A DNA stretch of 64,000 bases from Enoplosus armatus (taxonomy: Eukaryota; Chordata; Actinopteri; Centrarchiformes; Enoplosidae), in contig NC_092193.1 in the NCBI RefSeq assembly GCF_043641665.1, positions 17,360,817 to 17,424,816 on the forward strand, read 5' to 3'. The notes beneath the pieces were generated by a model. The model did not search any database, was not told the DNA's origin, and saw only the letters and a list, made by a program, of their open reading frames with translations. The position numbers and the translations under genes were made by a program. Shown here one piece after another: positions 26,301 to 40,235 of the stretch; position 1 is the stretch's first letter; every line of letters starts with the position of its first letter.

Positions 26301-28810
26301 GTATTCTGCATAATTGTTTTGGTCTTTGTTATAGCTGAGCTCCTTTTCCCTCCTCTGTTACTGCACATGGTTTATAATCGCTGCCATCAGGTTGTTATCT
26401 CTGCCTTTGTTGCTAGCAGTGAGCCAGAACTGGGATGAGATTTTCTTTATGTTTAAATTAATTATTTGCAGCTATTTATTTGTTATCCCTGCAGGCTATT
26501 GTTTCATAATGAATTGCAAAGGACAGTCTAGGTGTTTGTCTAGGTGCTCGGCAAATAAACATTCATAAAAGACACAAATAAGAAGCAGGATGTTTTTCAA
26601 AGTGAAAAGAGCTTTTTGGCCTTCAGGCAGCCAGGCGATGAACATTTTTTACAATGGGAATTTATGTATGCTATTATATTCAGCTTTCCAAACACATAAT
26701 TAATGTGTGAGCGACATTTGTCGCTGTTTAATTAGTTAGAATGCTAGTGGACAAGGCCGAAATACATTCCTTTGAAAGGGGAAAAGCGTTTTCTTTTTTG
26801 GAAAGATGGAGGCTATTTTTCTAAATCATAAACCATTCAATTGCAAATCTGTTTTCATCAAGGCTTGTTTTGTCAATCAGAATCACTGTAAGCAGAATCG
26901 TTTGCATGCAAGAAACCAGACCAGTCTATACCTAGCTGAATCAACAGGGAGCGAGAGACAAGATTATCTGAAACGACTCTTTGCGTGTGCTCTGATAAGT
27001 GCCTGCTGCAGGCACCAACAGTCACACAATGTAAAGAAAGAGACCTGAATGCAGCGACCTTGCTTCAAGTGATGACTGGATTAAAGGATTTGTTTGTCCG
27101 CTGCACCTGTTAAGACACTTGAACCTCGATGCCGCCTGCCACACAATGTAAATGGCAAACCTTAAGTGTTTGTCAAACTGTGATTCAAACGTGACTCAGT
27201 CAGACAATGAGGCCAAATCAGAGAAGGTAATGACTCATGTTTACATGCAGATAAAGTTCAGGCACATTCATTCACCAGAAGTCTTTCACAGGAATAATTT
27301 AGGGGGGAAATCACTGTTTGGTGGAACTGCTAACAATTCACAGACATCTGAAACATGACAAGGTGCCAACTAGACACTGCGTTTTCTGTCACAAGCAGAA
27401 ATGTTTGGGAACCACTGGTTTAATCTATAACAATGCATTGTATTTTATAAGCTTATCATGCAGTATGTTTTACTGTCAATAGTCAAGTATTTTTCCAGTC
27501 TTCACCCTTACATGGTTATACATGTTTCTCATCTATCATCTATCACTCCTAGATTATCGTTGAAGAAAATTTCCACTTCCACAAGTACATGAACATTTTA
27601 ACAACTCATTTTCCATAACAACTCCTACGACATTGTTGGACTCATAGTTTTAAAAAGTCAAAATCAATGCAACAGAACCAGAAGTGGTGTCTTTTTTATT
27701 CCACGCATTTTTCTTCCTTGTCAAAACCTGCTGCCTACATTACCCCCAATGCAACTCAACCGCCAACAGTTCGGTCAGATTCGGGTGTGTTATGCTTGTA
27801 GTGACTAATGTAGCCTCGAGCCGCTGGCCTCAAGCAGAGACATGTTGGCTACAGAGGTCTGGTAATCTTTTTAACTCCACACCTACAGATTTTTTTATTT
27901 TTCATTTTCAAACTTGTTGCCTTGTAGTGTCATCACATGAGGCCATTTATCAGACTTCACACAGCTCCCTCTGGAGCCACAAAAGGCTTCATACAACTTT
28001 CATCAGATATGCACTCCCCTAGACTCTGTTAACAGACTTCGACGTGTTGAATCAACGCATTTCCTGTAAGTCCCACCCTTTGGCGGCCCTATGGGACTGA
28101 CAAAAACTCTACCATGACCCAATCAACCACAGTGAGACACCTTTAAAACAACCAAAGCCATGGGATTTATTACACAAACACATAAACAACCAAAAGGGAC
28201 ACAACAATCCCAGACTGAGCAACAGCGAAACCAGCAGTCCCGTGCCAGGAGCCTCTCCCCTTCTGATGCTGGTAAAACACTTTTAACTTCCTCCAGTTCT
28301 AGGCCAGGGGCTCCTCATTGGGCAATTACAATGTAGTACACCTGGGCAGAGCTAGAGAGGGCAGAAAAGGGAAAGGGGACAAACAGTACACAGGGAAACA
28401 CACACACGCAGCCGTAACACTTCCCCTTTAAGGTAAAATCATGTAACCAGAGCTGTCAGATAAACGTAGGGGAGTAAAATATTTCCCTCTGAAATATGGA
28501 AGTATAAAGTAGTATAAAAGGGATTCAAGTAAAGCACCTCAAAATAGTATTTAAGTACAGTAAATGGACTTCGCTCCTTACCATCACTGATAAAGAGACT
28601 TTGTGTAAGATTATCCCTGAGTCAGTGGCTGCTATCAAATCTGTAGCTTACAGATATCTTTTGGCCAGTGGACTAAACTATTAATGAGATGAGAGCTCAC
28701 AAGATATGAAGCCCAAATGATTACACTGTGATTCATTCCACAACAAAGCTGAACCTGTCAATAGAGCTGAAAAATTAAAAACTTAAAACAACAAAAAAAA
28801 AACATCCCTC
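23311..28810. other. Intergenic block, no gene seen
   Basis: The two longest ORFs (minus strand, about 23841-24278, 145 and 131 aa) overlap each other in different frames and lack any family motif, so they are probably repeat-derived. GTGGTTCCCAACC (23652-23664) and its inverse near 27407-27418 mark further repeats. The stretch 26430-26800 is unique-looking and may be regulatory. At 28450-28565 a repeat with AGTATAAAGTAG and CAAGTAAAGCACCTC is visible. Confidence 0.45.
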
Positions 28811-29580
28811 CTCTGAATTGCGTTGTTCGTTATTTTCATTTTTTTTTGTTTTGTTTTACGCTCCATCACTTTCAATATTGATTATGAGGCTATAAGAAGT
28901 ATTTTGATGGGTTTCTTTTTAATCTGCAGACAAACCGCGAGTGTGCCTTTATGTTTGTGTGCCAATATGTGTATGTGTTTGGGGGGGGTGCAATTGTGTG
29001 TGTGCCACATGCATATGTGTGTGTATGCACAAAACATCTCTTTAATTTAACTTGGTGAAGCATGGGGACTCACGCCTTGCACCAGTGTTCATTTCATACT
29101 CCCATTTGCATTGCACATTTGGAATGCAGATGAGCTTCACTGCTGGTATTTTAGCACTAGCTCTTTGGCTTTGTCTTAATGAGGTATCACTAAATGGGTT
29201 TCTATTATACCAGATATGGTGCTCAGAGGCAAGACACAGAAATAAGTTGACACGGACCAGGAGGATAACCTTAATGAGCTCAGACTGGAGATTTCTCAAT
29301 TTAGATATGCAGATAGAAATCTTGTCATTACGTGTGATAACTTGCAAAGTCCTGTGATAAGTGCACTCGTGTTCCCTTCAGGGCAGTGTTGTTCTAACGT
29401 TAAACTGCTGCCTCACAGTACTTACTTACACATAAAAATCAGTGCCGAGCTGCTGAGTGTCACATTCCTCTGAACTAATATTTGTTCCCCAGCAAGAATT
29501 TCACTCTATTTTGAGACACTGCGAGTGAGGCGACGCCCACCTACTCACACACAGACAGTTATGCATAGTGTGGTGCGCAT

Positions 29581-29607
29581 ACACACACACACACACACAC
29601 ACACACA
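29581..29607. repeat. (AC)13 microsatellite
   Basis: An uninterrupted AC run after GCGCAT. Confidence 0.95.
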
Positions 29608-29619
29608 TGCAAGCTCCTC

Positions 29620-31370
29620 TCAGATGTATTCTCAGGCTCCGGGGCTCCCGGGGATCCAGCTGAGAGGGATCGATGATGGTGTCTGCACCTCCTGACCTGC
29701 GCTCCGAGTCTCTGTCACCTCTCCTCCAGCCTCCAACAGCCAAGAGGCAAAAAAAAAACACACCGCAAACTCGCCATGAAATGAGACACTCGCTCTGAAA
29801 AATGTCTGCGGCTTTATGCACTCTGTGCCACAAAAAGGTCCTTGAAATACACTTATACTTATAAGAGTGGCACTTTAAACAAAAGGTTGCAAGTGAGATG
29901 GAGATTTACCTTAAAGTGTGGCTGAACTTTGTCAGGTTTCAGCCATGTGGGATGTTCTGTCACGTCAGTGCAGCTGAAGAGTGCTCTGTCAAGGGTAACA
30001 AGTTCAGTTCATTTTATTGCACAGGGACAAAGTTAGAAGAAAAACACAATTAAAATACAGTGGCAGAAAAACACACACGCAGGAAACAGAATGAAACTTG
30101 TGCAGGTGATATTAAAAACCCGAGGGGCTCATGAAAGCATCCCACTTCAAAATAAAAAACCAAAGACACACTTTGATCCTCTTCTATTTATATCCTCACT
30201 TATTAAGTTCTACATTTTAATATGAAGTTTGTTCATCTTAATGATTAAAGCTGTAAAAATTAGAATCCTTTTGATCAGAGAGTTGCTGTAAACAGGCCAT
30301 CACATGCTATTGTAATGATTAAAGAGTCTTCTTTCATGTGAAAGTCTGTGCTTAATCTCTCCAAAACCCAAGTGCTTAATTCATTTGAGACTCCAGTATT
30401 CGTCTCAAGAAGAGAAATACCAATAATGTGTCATTCTATGTTTTCAAATGAGACTCTTAATCCCTGACGATAGGTGACGATTTTTCATTTCATTTCCACA
30501 AGTGCTACATCGGCAGTCTCACACCTGCAGCTCCACTGCCTCCAGACCAGGACCCTGATCTGTATGCTGGTCACTGTTAAGTAAACACTAGCAGTAATAA
30601 CACACAACTAGCAGTTAAAGAGGCCTTTGGTGAGGCTGACATTGCACCTGAAAGCTCAAACAAATCTGTGTGACTGCGACTGTGTGACTCTTTTAGAAGT
30701 ATAACGATGTGTTGGTGTATGCCCATGGGAAGCCAGTGATCTCAGGTCAGTCATTAACAACACAGAGACAGAAGTGACTAATAAAATGAACATTGAACAC
30801 CAGCAGCAGCGTCTGTGAGTCATATTTCAGACAGGTACATAGACTCCTGAGTCTGTATTCGTGTGCTGAAGAACGTCAGACGCTGTGTACCCTTCCATTA
30901 AAATGCAGAGGCTGCAGAGCGGACACAGTCCAGCTGATGTAAATCCAGACTGCTTGGACTATCATGACTCATTAACCCAAACAGTGTGTGCAGCTCAGAG
31001 GCCTGTGGGCCAGATATGGGTCTCACACACAACAACTCTGCCTCCTACTAGAAAATGTTTGTGTACTACTCATTTTGTAGGATTATACAGATTTTCTTAT
31101 GCTGCACAGGACTTGGGGTAAATATTCTGTGTTTAGGCAACTTAAACTCTTGGATGACTTTGACATTGACTTTTTTTGTTTTTACATTAAACCCATACCC
31201 CAAATCCTCAATTTTAGAAATACTAAATCCAAACTTCCCCAAGCAGAACTCCACCCACCTTCCCACCAACCAAACCCTAAGAATAAATGACAATAAAATA
31301 ATCTAAACATTTTATTTATCATCTAACTGTTTAATTATTGAAATGAATGAATAAAACAGTAAACACGTTG
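29620..31370. other. Intergenic block, no gene seen
   Basis: AT-rich with no coding signature. Only short ORFs occur. Confidence 0.5.
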
Positions 31371-31374
31371 AGCT

Positions 31375-31580
31375 CTGTAAGGATGTATTTCGGCAGTATT
31401 TATGCTCTGAGCTAAATGCTAAACGTCAGCATGCTAACAATGACAATGCTAACATGCTGATGTTTAGCAGGTATAATGTTTATCATTGTTACCATCATCT
31501 TGTGATCTTTTAGCATGTAATTAGCACTAAACATGGCAGCATTAGATGAAAAGTTAAGGAAGAAATTTCATGGCAATTCA
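31375..31580 (-). repeat. AGCATGCTAACA-family repeat, minus copy
   Basis: TGAGCTAAATGCTAAACGTC, GCATGCTAAC and TGATGTTTAGCAGGTATA are the inverse of text in the copy at 5130-5625. Confidence 0.75.
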
Positions 31581-32393
31581 TTAAATCCTTGTTTTATATC
31601 AAAGTCTATATTACACTCTGAACCGCTTTAGTGGATATTGTATATTGAATATTGTAGAGAAAACATAAGAAATACATTGAGAACTTTGCAGATCGGTTCA
31701 ATATAACTTAACATTAGATTTCCTCATTATATGGTCAAGCAATTTTAATCCAAGTGCTACAAGGTTTCCTACAAAACACACACATACACCGTTTTTAGGA
31801 GACAGGTACAAACTATTATTGAAGCTTAAACCTTAAAACTATATGATAATGCTACGTTATTATATTTTCACATTGCTCAGACTGATTGTGTTGTCTGCTT
31901 GCTGTCTCAGGGGAATTCTGTTCATATTGGATGAGGGATCACACACCAAATGTTTGTGTGCTCACAAACAATTTCTGCTCATTTAAAAAATGACGTTGAT
32001 TATGTAGTTGATGTTATTCATATTTACTGCAAACTAAAGAGAGAACATTGGCTTTTTTCTTGCAGTAATGTACAACTACATTTTAGGAAAGGACTAATCC
32101 AGGCATGTTGCAAAAAAACTAGTCACTTTTATTCTTTATAAAATTGTGGAGTTCTACTGATGTATGTAAACTATTTCCATGAGCAGGTGTTAAAAGTGAT
32201 GTCTCTGAGTTTATTCTTGCCTTGAGCTCTTACCCTGAGCAAAACCTAATTTCAAAATTAATCTCTAATCCAAAATCCTAATCCTCAACTAGCAACTGTA
32301 CCGGGTGAAGCGAGGACTGGCCAAAATGACCTCACTTCCCAAAAAAGTCTAAAGCTGAAAATGACTCTCACAAGCAAAACAAAACTAGTCCAC

Positions 32394-32415
32394 AAACACA
32401 CACAAACACACACAA

Positions 32416-32491
<76 letters not shown>
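32394..32491. repeat. Compound (CA)n-(TC)n microsatellite
   Basis: Interrupted CA from 32394, pure CA to 32459, then TC to 32491. The ORFs across it on both strands are translation artefacts. Confidence 0.95.
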
Positions 32492-32492
<1 letters not shown>

Positions 32493-33304
32493 ATCTCTTT
32501 TCCAGGCAGAGGATTGGACACACTTCATCCACTGGACAGCATAATCTCACACACGCTGTCTCCGATGCACTAAAAACTTGAAAGGACGGGTTTCATGTAT
32601 GCTGTGTGTGGTGGAAGAGTTGTCGTGACAAACACAAAACTGCAGTTGAAGAGGTTAATGAGGAGCGCCGGTTACACAGGTAACAGGTGACAGAGAGGGA
32701 GTGATTTCCATATAATGACTGGTGTGCAGCAGACCGAGAGAAAGAAAACATTGCACCAGTGCACAGATGCTTACTGATTTTTAAACAACCCCTGGAAAGC
32801 GAAGCAGGAGTGTTAACATCAAATTTGCTTCCTCCTCAAACAAGTTTCAGACAGGTTCGAGTGGGAGAGGCTGGGGCAGAGATCAACAGATAAGCAGACA
32901 GACAGAGATATACACAGAGACAGGGAATGGGAGAGGATGAGCACATGAAAAGAGCAAAGATTTAAAAATCCAAGTAAGAGGCTTAGTTTTAGTCAAAGGA
33001 CTCTTTTTAGTGTCCTTTGGTTCTTTATGAAAGCTGACAGGGCAGATTATCCTGACAGCAAACGGGTCAGAGCGAATGTCATGTCTGTCTTTGAGCACAA
33101 AACCCAACAATTCCTCACATCAATGTCACGGTGCACTGTGGCATAACTCATTGCCAAATATAAAATGTTACATGATGTCCGGGTGAAAACGTGCCCTATT
33201 TTTGTTCTGAGAAAAGGACTCTATGTTGTAGAGGAAAAACAGGTGCTTTGTTGGAATGAAATACAATCAAAGTGCAGCCATGTTAGTGGCTCTGTGAGGC
33301 TGTA

Positions 33305-33630
33305 CCATAGACTCTACATACAGATGGACGACTCAGCTATACTTCCTCCCACTGTACACCGTCTCACCCCCTTTTTATAGCATCAAATAACTAATTAAAA
33401 CCAAACGTTATCAGAAAAATGAACATTTGAACATAAGATGACAGAGACCATCTTTGGGAAAAATGTATTAGACGTGTACTTTGATTTTTTTTGTTTGGCC
33501 CATGTCCCATGAGCTAACATGGAGGGGGCGGGATTTATGACCTACACTGCAGCCAGCCACCAGGGGGCGATCCAGGCGTTTTGCCTTCACATTTGGGGAG
33601 CTGTCGTCCATCTTTATATACAATCTATGG
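33305..33630. repeat. 326-bp non-autonomous element with 28-bp terminal inverted repeats
   Basis: The left end 33305-33332 (CCATAGACTC..GATGGACGAC) and the right end 33603-33630 (GTCGTCCATC..ATCTATGG) are inverse copies with 4 differences in 28. The interior includes GGAGGGGGCGGGATTTATGA and CCACCAGGGGGCGATC, which I know from many fish genomes. No transposase ORF, hence MITE-like. Confidence 0.8.
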
Positions 33631-33632
33631 GC

Positions 33633-34320
33633 TGTACTTAGGCACAGCAGTGTTTTGAGCTAAATGTTAACGTCAGCATGCTAACATGCTCACAGCAATA
33701 GGGGAAAAAATACTCACAGTATATCCTTTCAATACAGCAACATACTGATAAACACAAATACAGCATAATTTACACACGCTAATGAAAGCTGCAACGATAT
33801 TTTAAACATACAACATAGTAATACACAAAGACACTCTCACTGCTGCAGCTGCCAGTGAATAATTATAACCTTAAAATATAATCAAACAAGGTTTATTCTG
33901 TATCAGATCATTGAAAAGTTACTTTTGCCTATTTGGTCTATGTTAGCACTGATCACATTATTTCATCTGTTACATTAGCATGTTAGGATGCTAAAATTTG
34001 CTATTAACATTAAGCACAAAGTACAGCTAAGGCTCATGGGAATGTAATTACTTTTGAAGAATAAAGTATTGGGCAAACTGAAACTTTGCGCTAGATGAAA
34101 AGTAAAGGGGCGACCAAAGTTAGGCTATTACAAATGTTGTGGAAATATTTAACAAAAAAACACGAATGTCAACTTCATGGTGGTGCGAGTGGAAACATCA
34201 GGGACCATGAATGTCTGTAGAACGCTTCATGACAATCCATCCAATAATTGCTGAGATATTTCAGTCTGGATCAATGCAGTGGACCTACCAACATTGCCAT
34301 CCCTAGAGCCATGCTGTTAG
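33633..34320 (-). repeat. AGCATGCTAACA-family repeat, minus copy, interrupted
   Basis: GAGCTAAATGTTAACGTCAG, then after an unrelated stretch TTAGCATGTTAGGATGCTAA, GCTAGATGAAAAGTAAAGG and ATTGCTGAGATATTTCAGTC. It lies directly after the MITE-like element, so one may have inserted at the edge of the other. Confidence 0.65.
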
Positions 34321-37300
34321 CGTGGATAAACACTACATACTTTGACAATACCAACAATACACCATAACATTATTAAAATCACACTAAGGGGAAGTTATGA
34401 AACCATGACAGGAGAAAAAAGTGTCTCTTCTGACCAGAGCATACACACTAAGTCTGACCTTGCAGTCAGAATACATCATTATATATTCTTTTGGCATAAT
34501 GAGCCAGTGGCTCCTGCAGAGGTATTTTTGGCAACTGAATTTCCCATCTCAAGCAAATTAGTAACACAACCCAATCTAATGAGAACTGAAGGTCACACTG
34601 TCTTTCAGAAAACTGCCACCTGTACAGTTTGAAAAAAGTTTGGAGATGCTCGGGCGAGCCAGCAAACTGGTTTATTTGGAAATGGTGCAACAGGTTTCAG
34701 AATGTGTACACAGCTTTGCCCTCAGTGAGGATGGATATATTAGCAATTGTTTGGACTAGACGTGATGTGATGTATTCAAATGGCACCACCCTGGCAAAAT
34801 GCTCATGATGTTTTCTTTTCACGTGTTAATGCGGCACTGACCGAGGAATCATTACAGATTCACAGAAGCTCTACAAAGCTTTCCCTGTGCTAAGGCTCAC
34901 AAAAATACATTATGAGCAATTATAATGCATTAGGAGCATCGCGAAGCTGTCAGATAGAGCACTTGTAACACTCATCTCATATAATAATCAAATGATGACT
35001 TTGTTCTCCCGTATGACCAAGGTGACTCGAATAGTCCATCAAATAATCCTCAGTGGCTCCCTTTGTGTCTCTGAGCGGCCGGCTGTGACTGAAACACCCG
35101 GTGAGCTCAACCCTGATTCTGAGGCCAACTGTGTCGATCAATGGAGCAGCCCAGCATGGGAAGAGCAAGTTTATTAGTGTTTCGCAGTCGCAGCTGAGGA
35201 AAGTAATGATTTGACATGATTCAAAGTCAAAGAAAATCCGCACATTGTGTACACATGTAATTGACTGTGACAAGGAGCTTGCTAAACATTTACATAACAT
35301 ATGTTACGGTAAACATGTTTAAGAACTATGCCAGTGTTTTAGCTTATTTACACGTCACTGTACAAAGAGTTGTAGTAGATGTGTTTGTGCTTTTTGCCTC
35401 AGGCAGCCACTTGATTTCATTCTTTTCACTTTGGTATAAAAATCAACTTGCAGAGAATTGTAACTTGCTTGAGATCGATAATCCATCACAGTGAACATCA
35501 TACAGTAAGTGCTTTTGTTAGGTAAGGTTAAGCCAATGTTGTAATGCTGTGCAGACTTCTTAAATCAGGCTACACTTACAGCTGTAATTATCTCATGATG
35601 ATGATGCAACATTATCAACAATCAGACAAAAAGCACACATGATGTTCACTGTCATGGCTTACTGATCTCAAGCAAGTTTAGTTTAGTTTAAGTCTATACA
35701 AATTGAACTGTAGGAAGAAAACAAGTATAGCAACTTGAATGCAGCATTTAAAAGCACTTTGAAATGGCAGGTATACAGAATATAGACTTTATTCCATAAG
35801 CTGGCATTTCTGCACAAGAGTGCCTTCTTCATTGCTCAAAGTGAAAAGCATGACAATATCCTATTTATAGCTTCTGGGGCAACCGGATGTACTGTAAGAA
35901 ATAATCGGTATGAAGTACATAATCCATTGAATAAAAACAATTCATGCAAACTATTTCATAAGCCCTATTCTTAAACCATTAAATTCTGTAACAGTATACC
36001 TACAACATTTTCTAAGGTAAACTTCCCCAGTAAAGTGGATATGCAGACACGGATAAAGGGTCATAGGAAAAACAAAGCATTCTGTGGAATAACTTTCAGC
36101 TTCAATATGAAGAGTTAAAAATTAACTGGATTCCCCTGAGATACAAGAGAGTAAAAATACATCTCCAATTAGACAACAGGAAAATAAAATAAAACATTTC
36201 AATTAGATAATCAGAAAATCTGAGAAATAAAAAATATGAACAAGGTTATACATGATAAAGAAAGATATTTAGCATATAATGAAGTCAACCATCCCTTACC
36301 CTAATAATTCCAAGGCTAGAAATACAAATGAAGTTTCACCAAGTGCAAGGTGATGCACAATTAGATTTTCACGCTGTGTGGAAATGAATGGAAACAAATG
36401 GCTGATGGAACTCAGGGGGAAAATGCACAGTTGTCAGCTAAAACAAGACAAAAGCAGTCCTTTAAGGTAACTGCAATGAGACATGACGCGGCGAAGGGCA
36501 GACCATTGTACCAATTAAAGGAGACGTATTATGCACAATCATTATCATGCACTATTTTCCTACTCTTTTGTCTTGACTGAGGCTGGAGCCCAAGAAGCTG
36601 AGCGTGGAAGGAGCAGAATTTGTGTTGACTGATTAACATCATCAATTGCTGCTTCCTTTCAGTGCCCCAGTGTCAAAAAGGAATGATCTCTGCCTGAGAA
36701 TATATAGATGAATGGGTTTTTTCTTTTGCTTTGTAATGCAAGACTGAAATTCACGAGTGCTGAATGTCTTTCAACCTTTCAACAATCAACATTAATAGTC
36801 TAAGTTCATGGTGAATGCAGCTTGACTTCTAATAAGAAAAGAGCTCTAATTTATACTTTCAATCTGGTGCTATTTCAAAGCATTACAGGAATATAACAAA
36901 ATATGTCATGTGTGTACTCATGACAAAATGTGACATTTTCAAAACTTCCACCTTATATATGCTCTTATTAACAACATGCAGATGCTATTTTAGAAAATGT
37001 AGTTCACTTGCAAATTACTTTGCATTCATTCTGTTCAAAGCAAGTTTCAGTTACACAACGAAAGAGGAAAGGAAGAATTAAATGGGCTTTTAAGAGCTTT
37101 TCATTATTCTTTAAATGCAGAAAAATTACCAACCAACTGATCCAATAATGATCACATTAAAGGAGGTATAAGGAACAGAAAAAAACACTTCTGTGAACAC
37201 AAAAGGGACTCAAAGTTAGACTACTGTGTCCCAGCAAGAGACCTTCATTTAATGTCATAATGTCAGAGTAAGAAATTCTGTTTCTTTTTATCCGTTTTCC

Positions 37301-37520
37301 TGCCAAACCTCATACTCTTATAGCATTCAATTATTTCAGTGCACAGTAACTCTACTCTCTAAACTGTAACTTGCCCATAAGTGAATAAGTAATTTAAATC
37401 TCTCACATTAGAAAAGGTTACCTCTGCATAAATTACTAATTTTCCTCCAAACAGAAAGGTAAACCAACATGCAAAAATATTACATGATAAAAAACCATTC
37501 ACAGGAATGGTTTGAAATTT
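34321..37520. other. Intergenic block, no gene seen
   Basis: The segments 34810-35170 and 36590-36720 are unique-looking with dense homeobox-like and E-box motifs and may be conserved regulatory DNA (inference). No coding exon was found. Confidence 0.4.
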
Positions 37521-37524
37521 CAGG

Positions 37525-38022
37525 CACTTCACTTTGTTGCCAAGAGTTGGACTCTCACAGTCAGTACACTAAATATGGAGCTGCAGCCCGCAGCGAGTTA
37601 GCTTAGCTTGGCATAAAGACTGTAAACAGGGGGAAGCAGTTAGCCTGGCTGGCTCTGTCCAAAGGTAACAAAGTCCGCCGACTAGCATCTCTAAAGCTCA
37701 CTAATTAACACGCTATGTCTTGTTTGTTTAATTCCTACAAAACCCGAAGAGTTAAACCAACAAGCTCACGGTGACAAAGAGAGAGGAAGTGACGGCACCA
37801 GGAAAAGAAATAGTCTGGCACACAACCCCCCGTAAAAACCATAATTTGTTGAGATGAACTTATAGGCAGATTCTGTTACCTTCGGACAGAACCTGGCAAG
37901 CTGTTTCCAGTCTTTTTGCTAAGCTGGCTAACCGGCTGCTAGCTGTAACTTAGTATTTAGCGTAAGAATATGAGAGAGGTGTTAATCTTCTCGGCACAAA
38001 ATGTTGAACTATTCTTTAAAGG
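37525..38022. repeat. Palindromic MITE-like repeat, copy B, full length
   Basis: The left arm (37525-37680) and right arm (37860-38022) are complementary along about 150 bp. They share GGCATAAAGACTGTAAACAG and CTCTGTCCAAAGGTAACA on the left against TTACCTTCGGACAGAACC and CCAGTCTTTTTGCTAAGC on the right. The right tip GTTGAACTATTCTTTAA matches the inverted left tip of the copy at 52885. Confidence 0.8.
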
Positions 38023-40206
38023 GGAAAGTATATGAAATCATAATTTCTTCAGCAGTAACAGCAATTTGTTGTTGTTTTTTTACCACATTAACATAGAAAC
38101 ATATGCTGAAAAGTAATAATAACGGTTCATGAAAAGTGCCACCACTTTATTAGTCCTCCCAAGCAATAGACTAAACCCGAGCACTCAATGGGAATTTTTT
38201 GCATATATGTGCGATGTCATTGAAAGGCACCAATCATCTTCAAGTGCTTTCATTAGCACACCTATCATGAGGCCATTTAATGGATAGGAAAGCACTTTTA
38301 CTTCCTGAGTGGTGTCACTGTTTAGTTACCTTTTCTGTGCACAGATGTTCATGTCCTGTTGTGTGACAGGCTTTCACAGTATTCTAGGTCAGCCCTCCAA
38401 TGCTCCAGTGTGACTCAAGAATGAAAGGGCATGTACAGGGAAGAAGCAAAAATAGCAGCTGGGCCACAGAAGCCAAAGCTTTGACAAAGCCTCGGACATG
38501 TGTGTTCCCTGACCTGAATAGCCAAGAGAGCCGTGAAGCGGTCGACCAGGTAGGCCCCAGACCCGTCGGAAAATAGCACTATTTTTCTTTCACATCCATC
38601 TGCACTTTTTATTTGTCGTTTACTCCCCCCAACTCTCAGTGAGAGCAGTAGCAGAGCTGACACACTATTTTGCTCACTCACTGATTCACTGACAAACAAA
38701 AGGCTACAGGAAAGCTAAGCAAACCTTAATTCATTTATTTTAATAAATCTCAGCAGTGGGATCATGCTTAATGTGCTGAAACTATTGCTAATGTGCCTTT
38801 GGCCCCCCTCACACACACATGAAAGCGTGGGGGCATTTGCTGTTTCGTTTCCAAACATCTTTTCTGCAATGCCTGTCCAATTACTCACACTAGAGAGGTT
38901 TCGCTCCAATCGCTGTCTTCACTCCAGGGTTAAATGGAATTAGCAAAGCCGAGACCTCATCATCATCCGTTCCATTTTGTTCGCACTCTCACATTCACCA
39001 CCTGCCAAGTTACATTGCCTTTCAATTTTGGAGAGACTTTCAAAGAACAATGGGCACACAGCATCCAGTGTGGCCATGATCGGTTTTACACTGTGCCTCA
39101 TCATCAAATACAATTCATTCTTTCACAGTAAAAGGTGCAGAAGAAGTAATTACTCAGTAAAACACATTTGTAGCCGGCTACATCGTGTTATCAGTTGAAA
39201 GAGAAAGAAGTGTGCAGAACTCTTTGGGAGATGCCAGAGCTCCTGAGAGAAATTGGTCATTTTTATGTCATTTCAACAGAGATGATGCCAAGCTTCCCAT
39301 GCACACAGCCACAGACACACAGCCCTGCTTTATGCCAAAGCCTTCATGTCATGTAAGGTGCAGTTGAACCTCTTTCCCCTCACTTCCTAATGTGGGAGGA
39401 AATCACAATGTCATTCGTGACTTGTGATTACTTTGGCACATTGCATGTTACCGGGCTAGAGGCACTTTTGTTCAGGCAAATTAACACCACTGCCATGTCA
39501 AGCCCTTTCACATCATCTTCCTGGACAATTCTGCAGTTTCTCCGCCCTTTTCTCAGCTGCTGGAAGAGGTTGATTGGGGCACGAATGATCAAAATCGGCT
39601 ACATTCGTCCTAAAGCTCAGCAGGCGGCCGTGGAGGGAGGAGGGAGGGGAGGAGAATGAGTCAAACGAGAGATGACAGAGAATTCAAATGGAGAGAGAAG
39701 AAGCGAAGGCGCTGAAAGAGAGGAGAAAAGGAGAGGCTGCTGGTTGGGGTGGTGGAAGGGAAGTCAGACTGGGGAACTAGGATAGAGAATGAAGCAGGAG
39801 TGTGGAAAGAAGAGAGAAACGGGGGGCTGGAACTTTTCAATTACAGCACACACAGACAACAAAGACCCAGATTTCAAGAGACTATAACAGTCTGCAGCCC
39901 TGAGGGAAAAGCTCATTTAGCCTTCATTTCTCCTATCCTCTCTCCACACAAATTACAAGTTGGAATATTTAATGCGTTCCTTTTGTTGCACAAGCAAACA
40001 CAGGCTTCCCTATCATTACAGATGTCCCAAATGCCAAGATCAGCTACCTGGGGAGGCAAATCCTCCCTCTGGAAGATCACAAGAAAGACTGCCCTGTGCT
40101 TTCAGTTGACTGAGACGTCCGTCAGCAGCACTGAGGGTGACTACAGCTTTTTAGGCTTTGAAGATGTGACCCCTCGTTATTGAATTGACTGTCTTAATTT
40201 GAGTTT

Positions 40207-40235
40207 AGAAAAGAAAAGAAAAGAAAAGAAAAAAA
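40207..40235. repeat. (AAAAG)n microsatellite
   Basis: About five GAAAA units ending in an A run. Confidence 0.9.

Noticed and set aside
27684..28022. 112-codon + strand ORF
   Set aside because: It overlaps text that reads like a fish interspersed repeat; no domain and low-complexity start.
29501..29833. 110-codon minus-strand ORF
   Set aside because: It includes the CA microsatellite and shows no domain.
32285..32573. ORFs on both strands with CV or HT dipeptide runs
   Set aside because: Translation of the compound CA/TC microsatellite.
39749..40183. 144-codon + strand ORF upstream of brinp3
   Set aside because: No domain, signal peptide or splice context; composition looks like random non-coding DNA.
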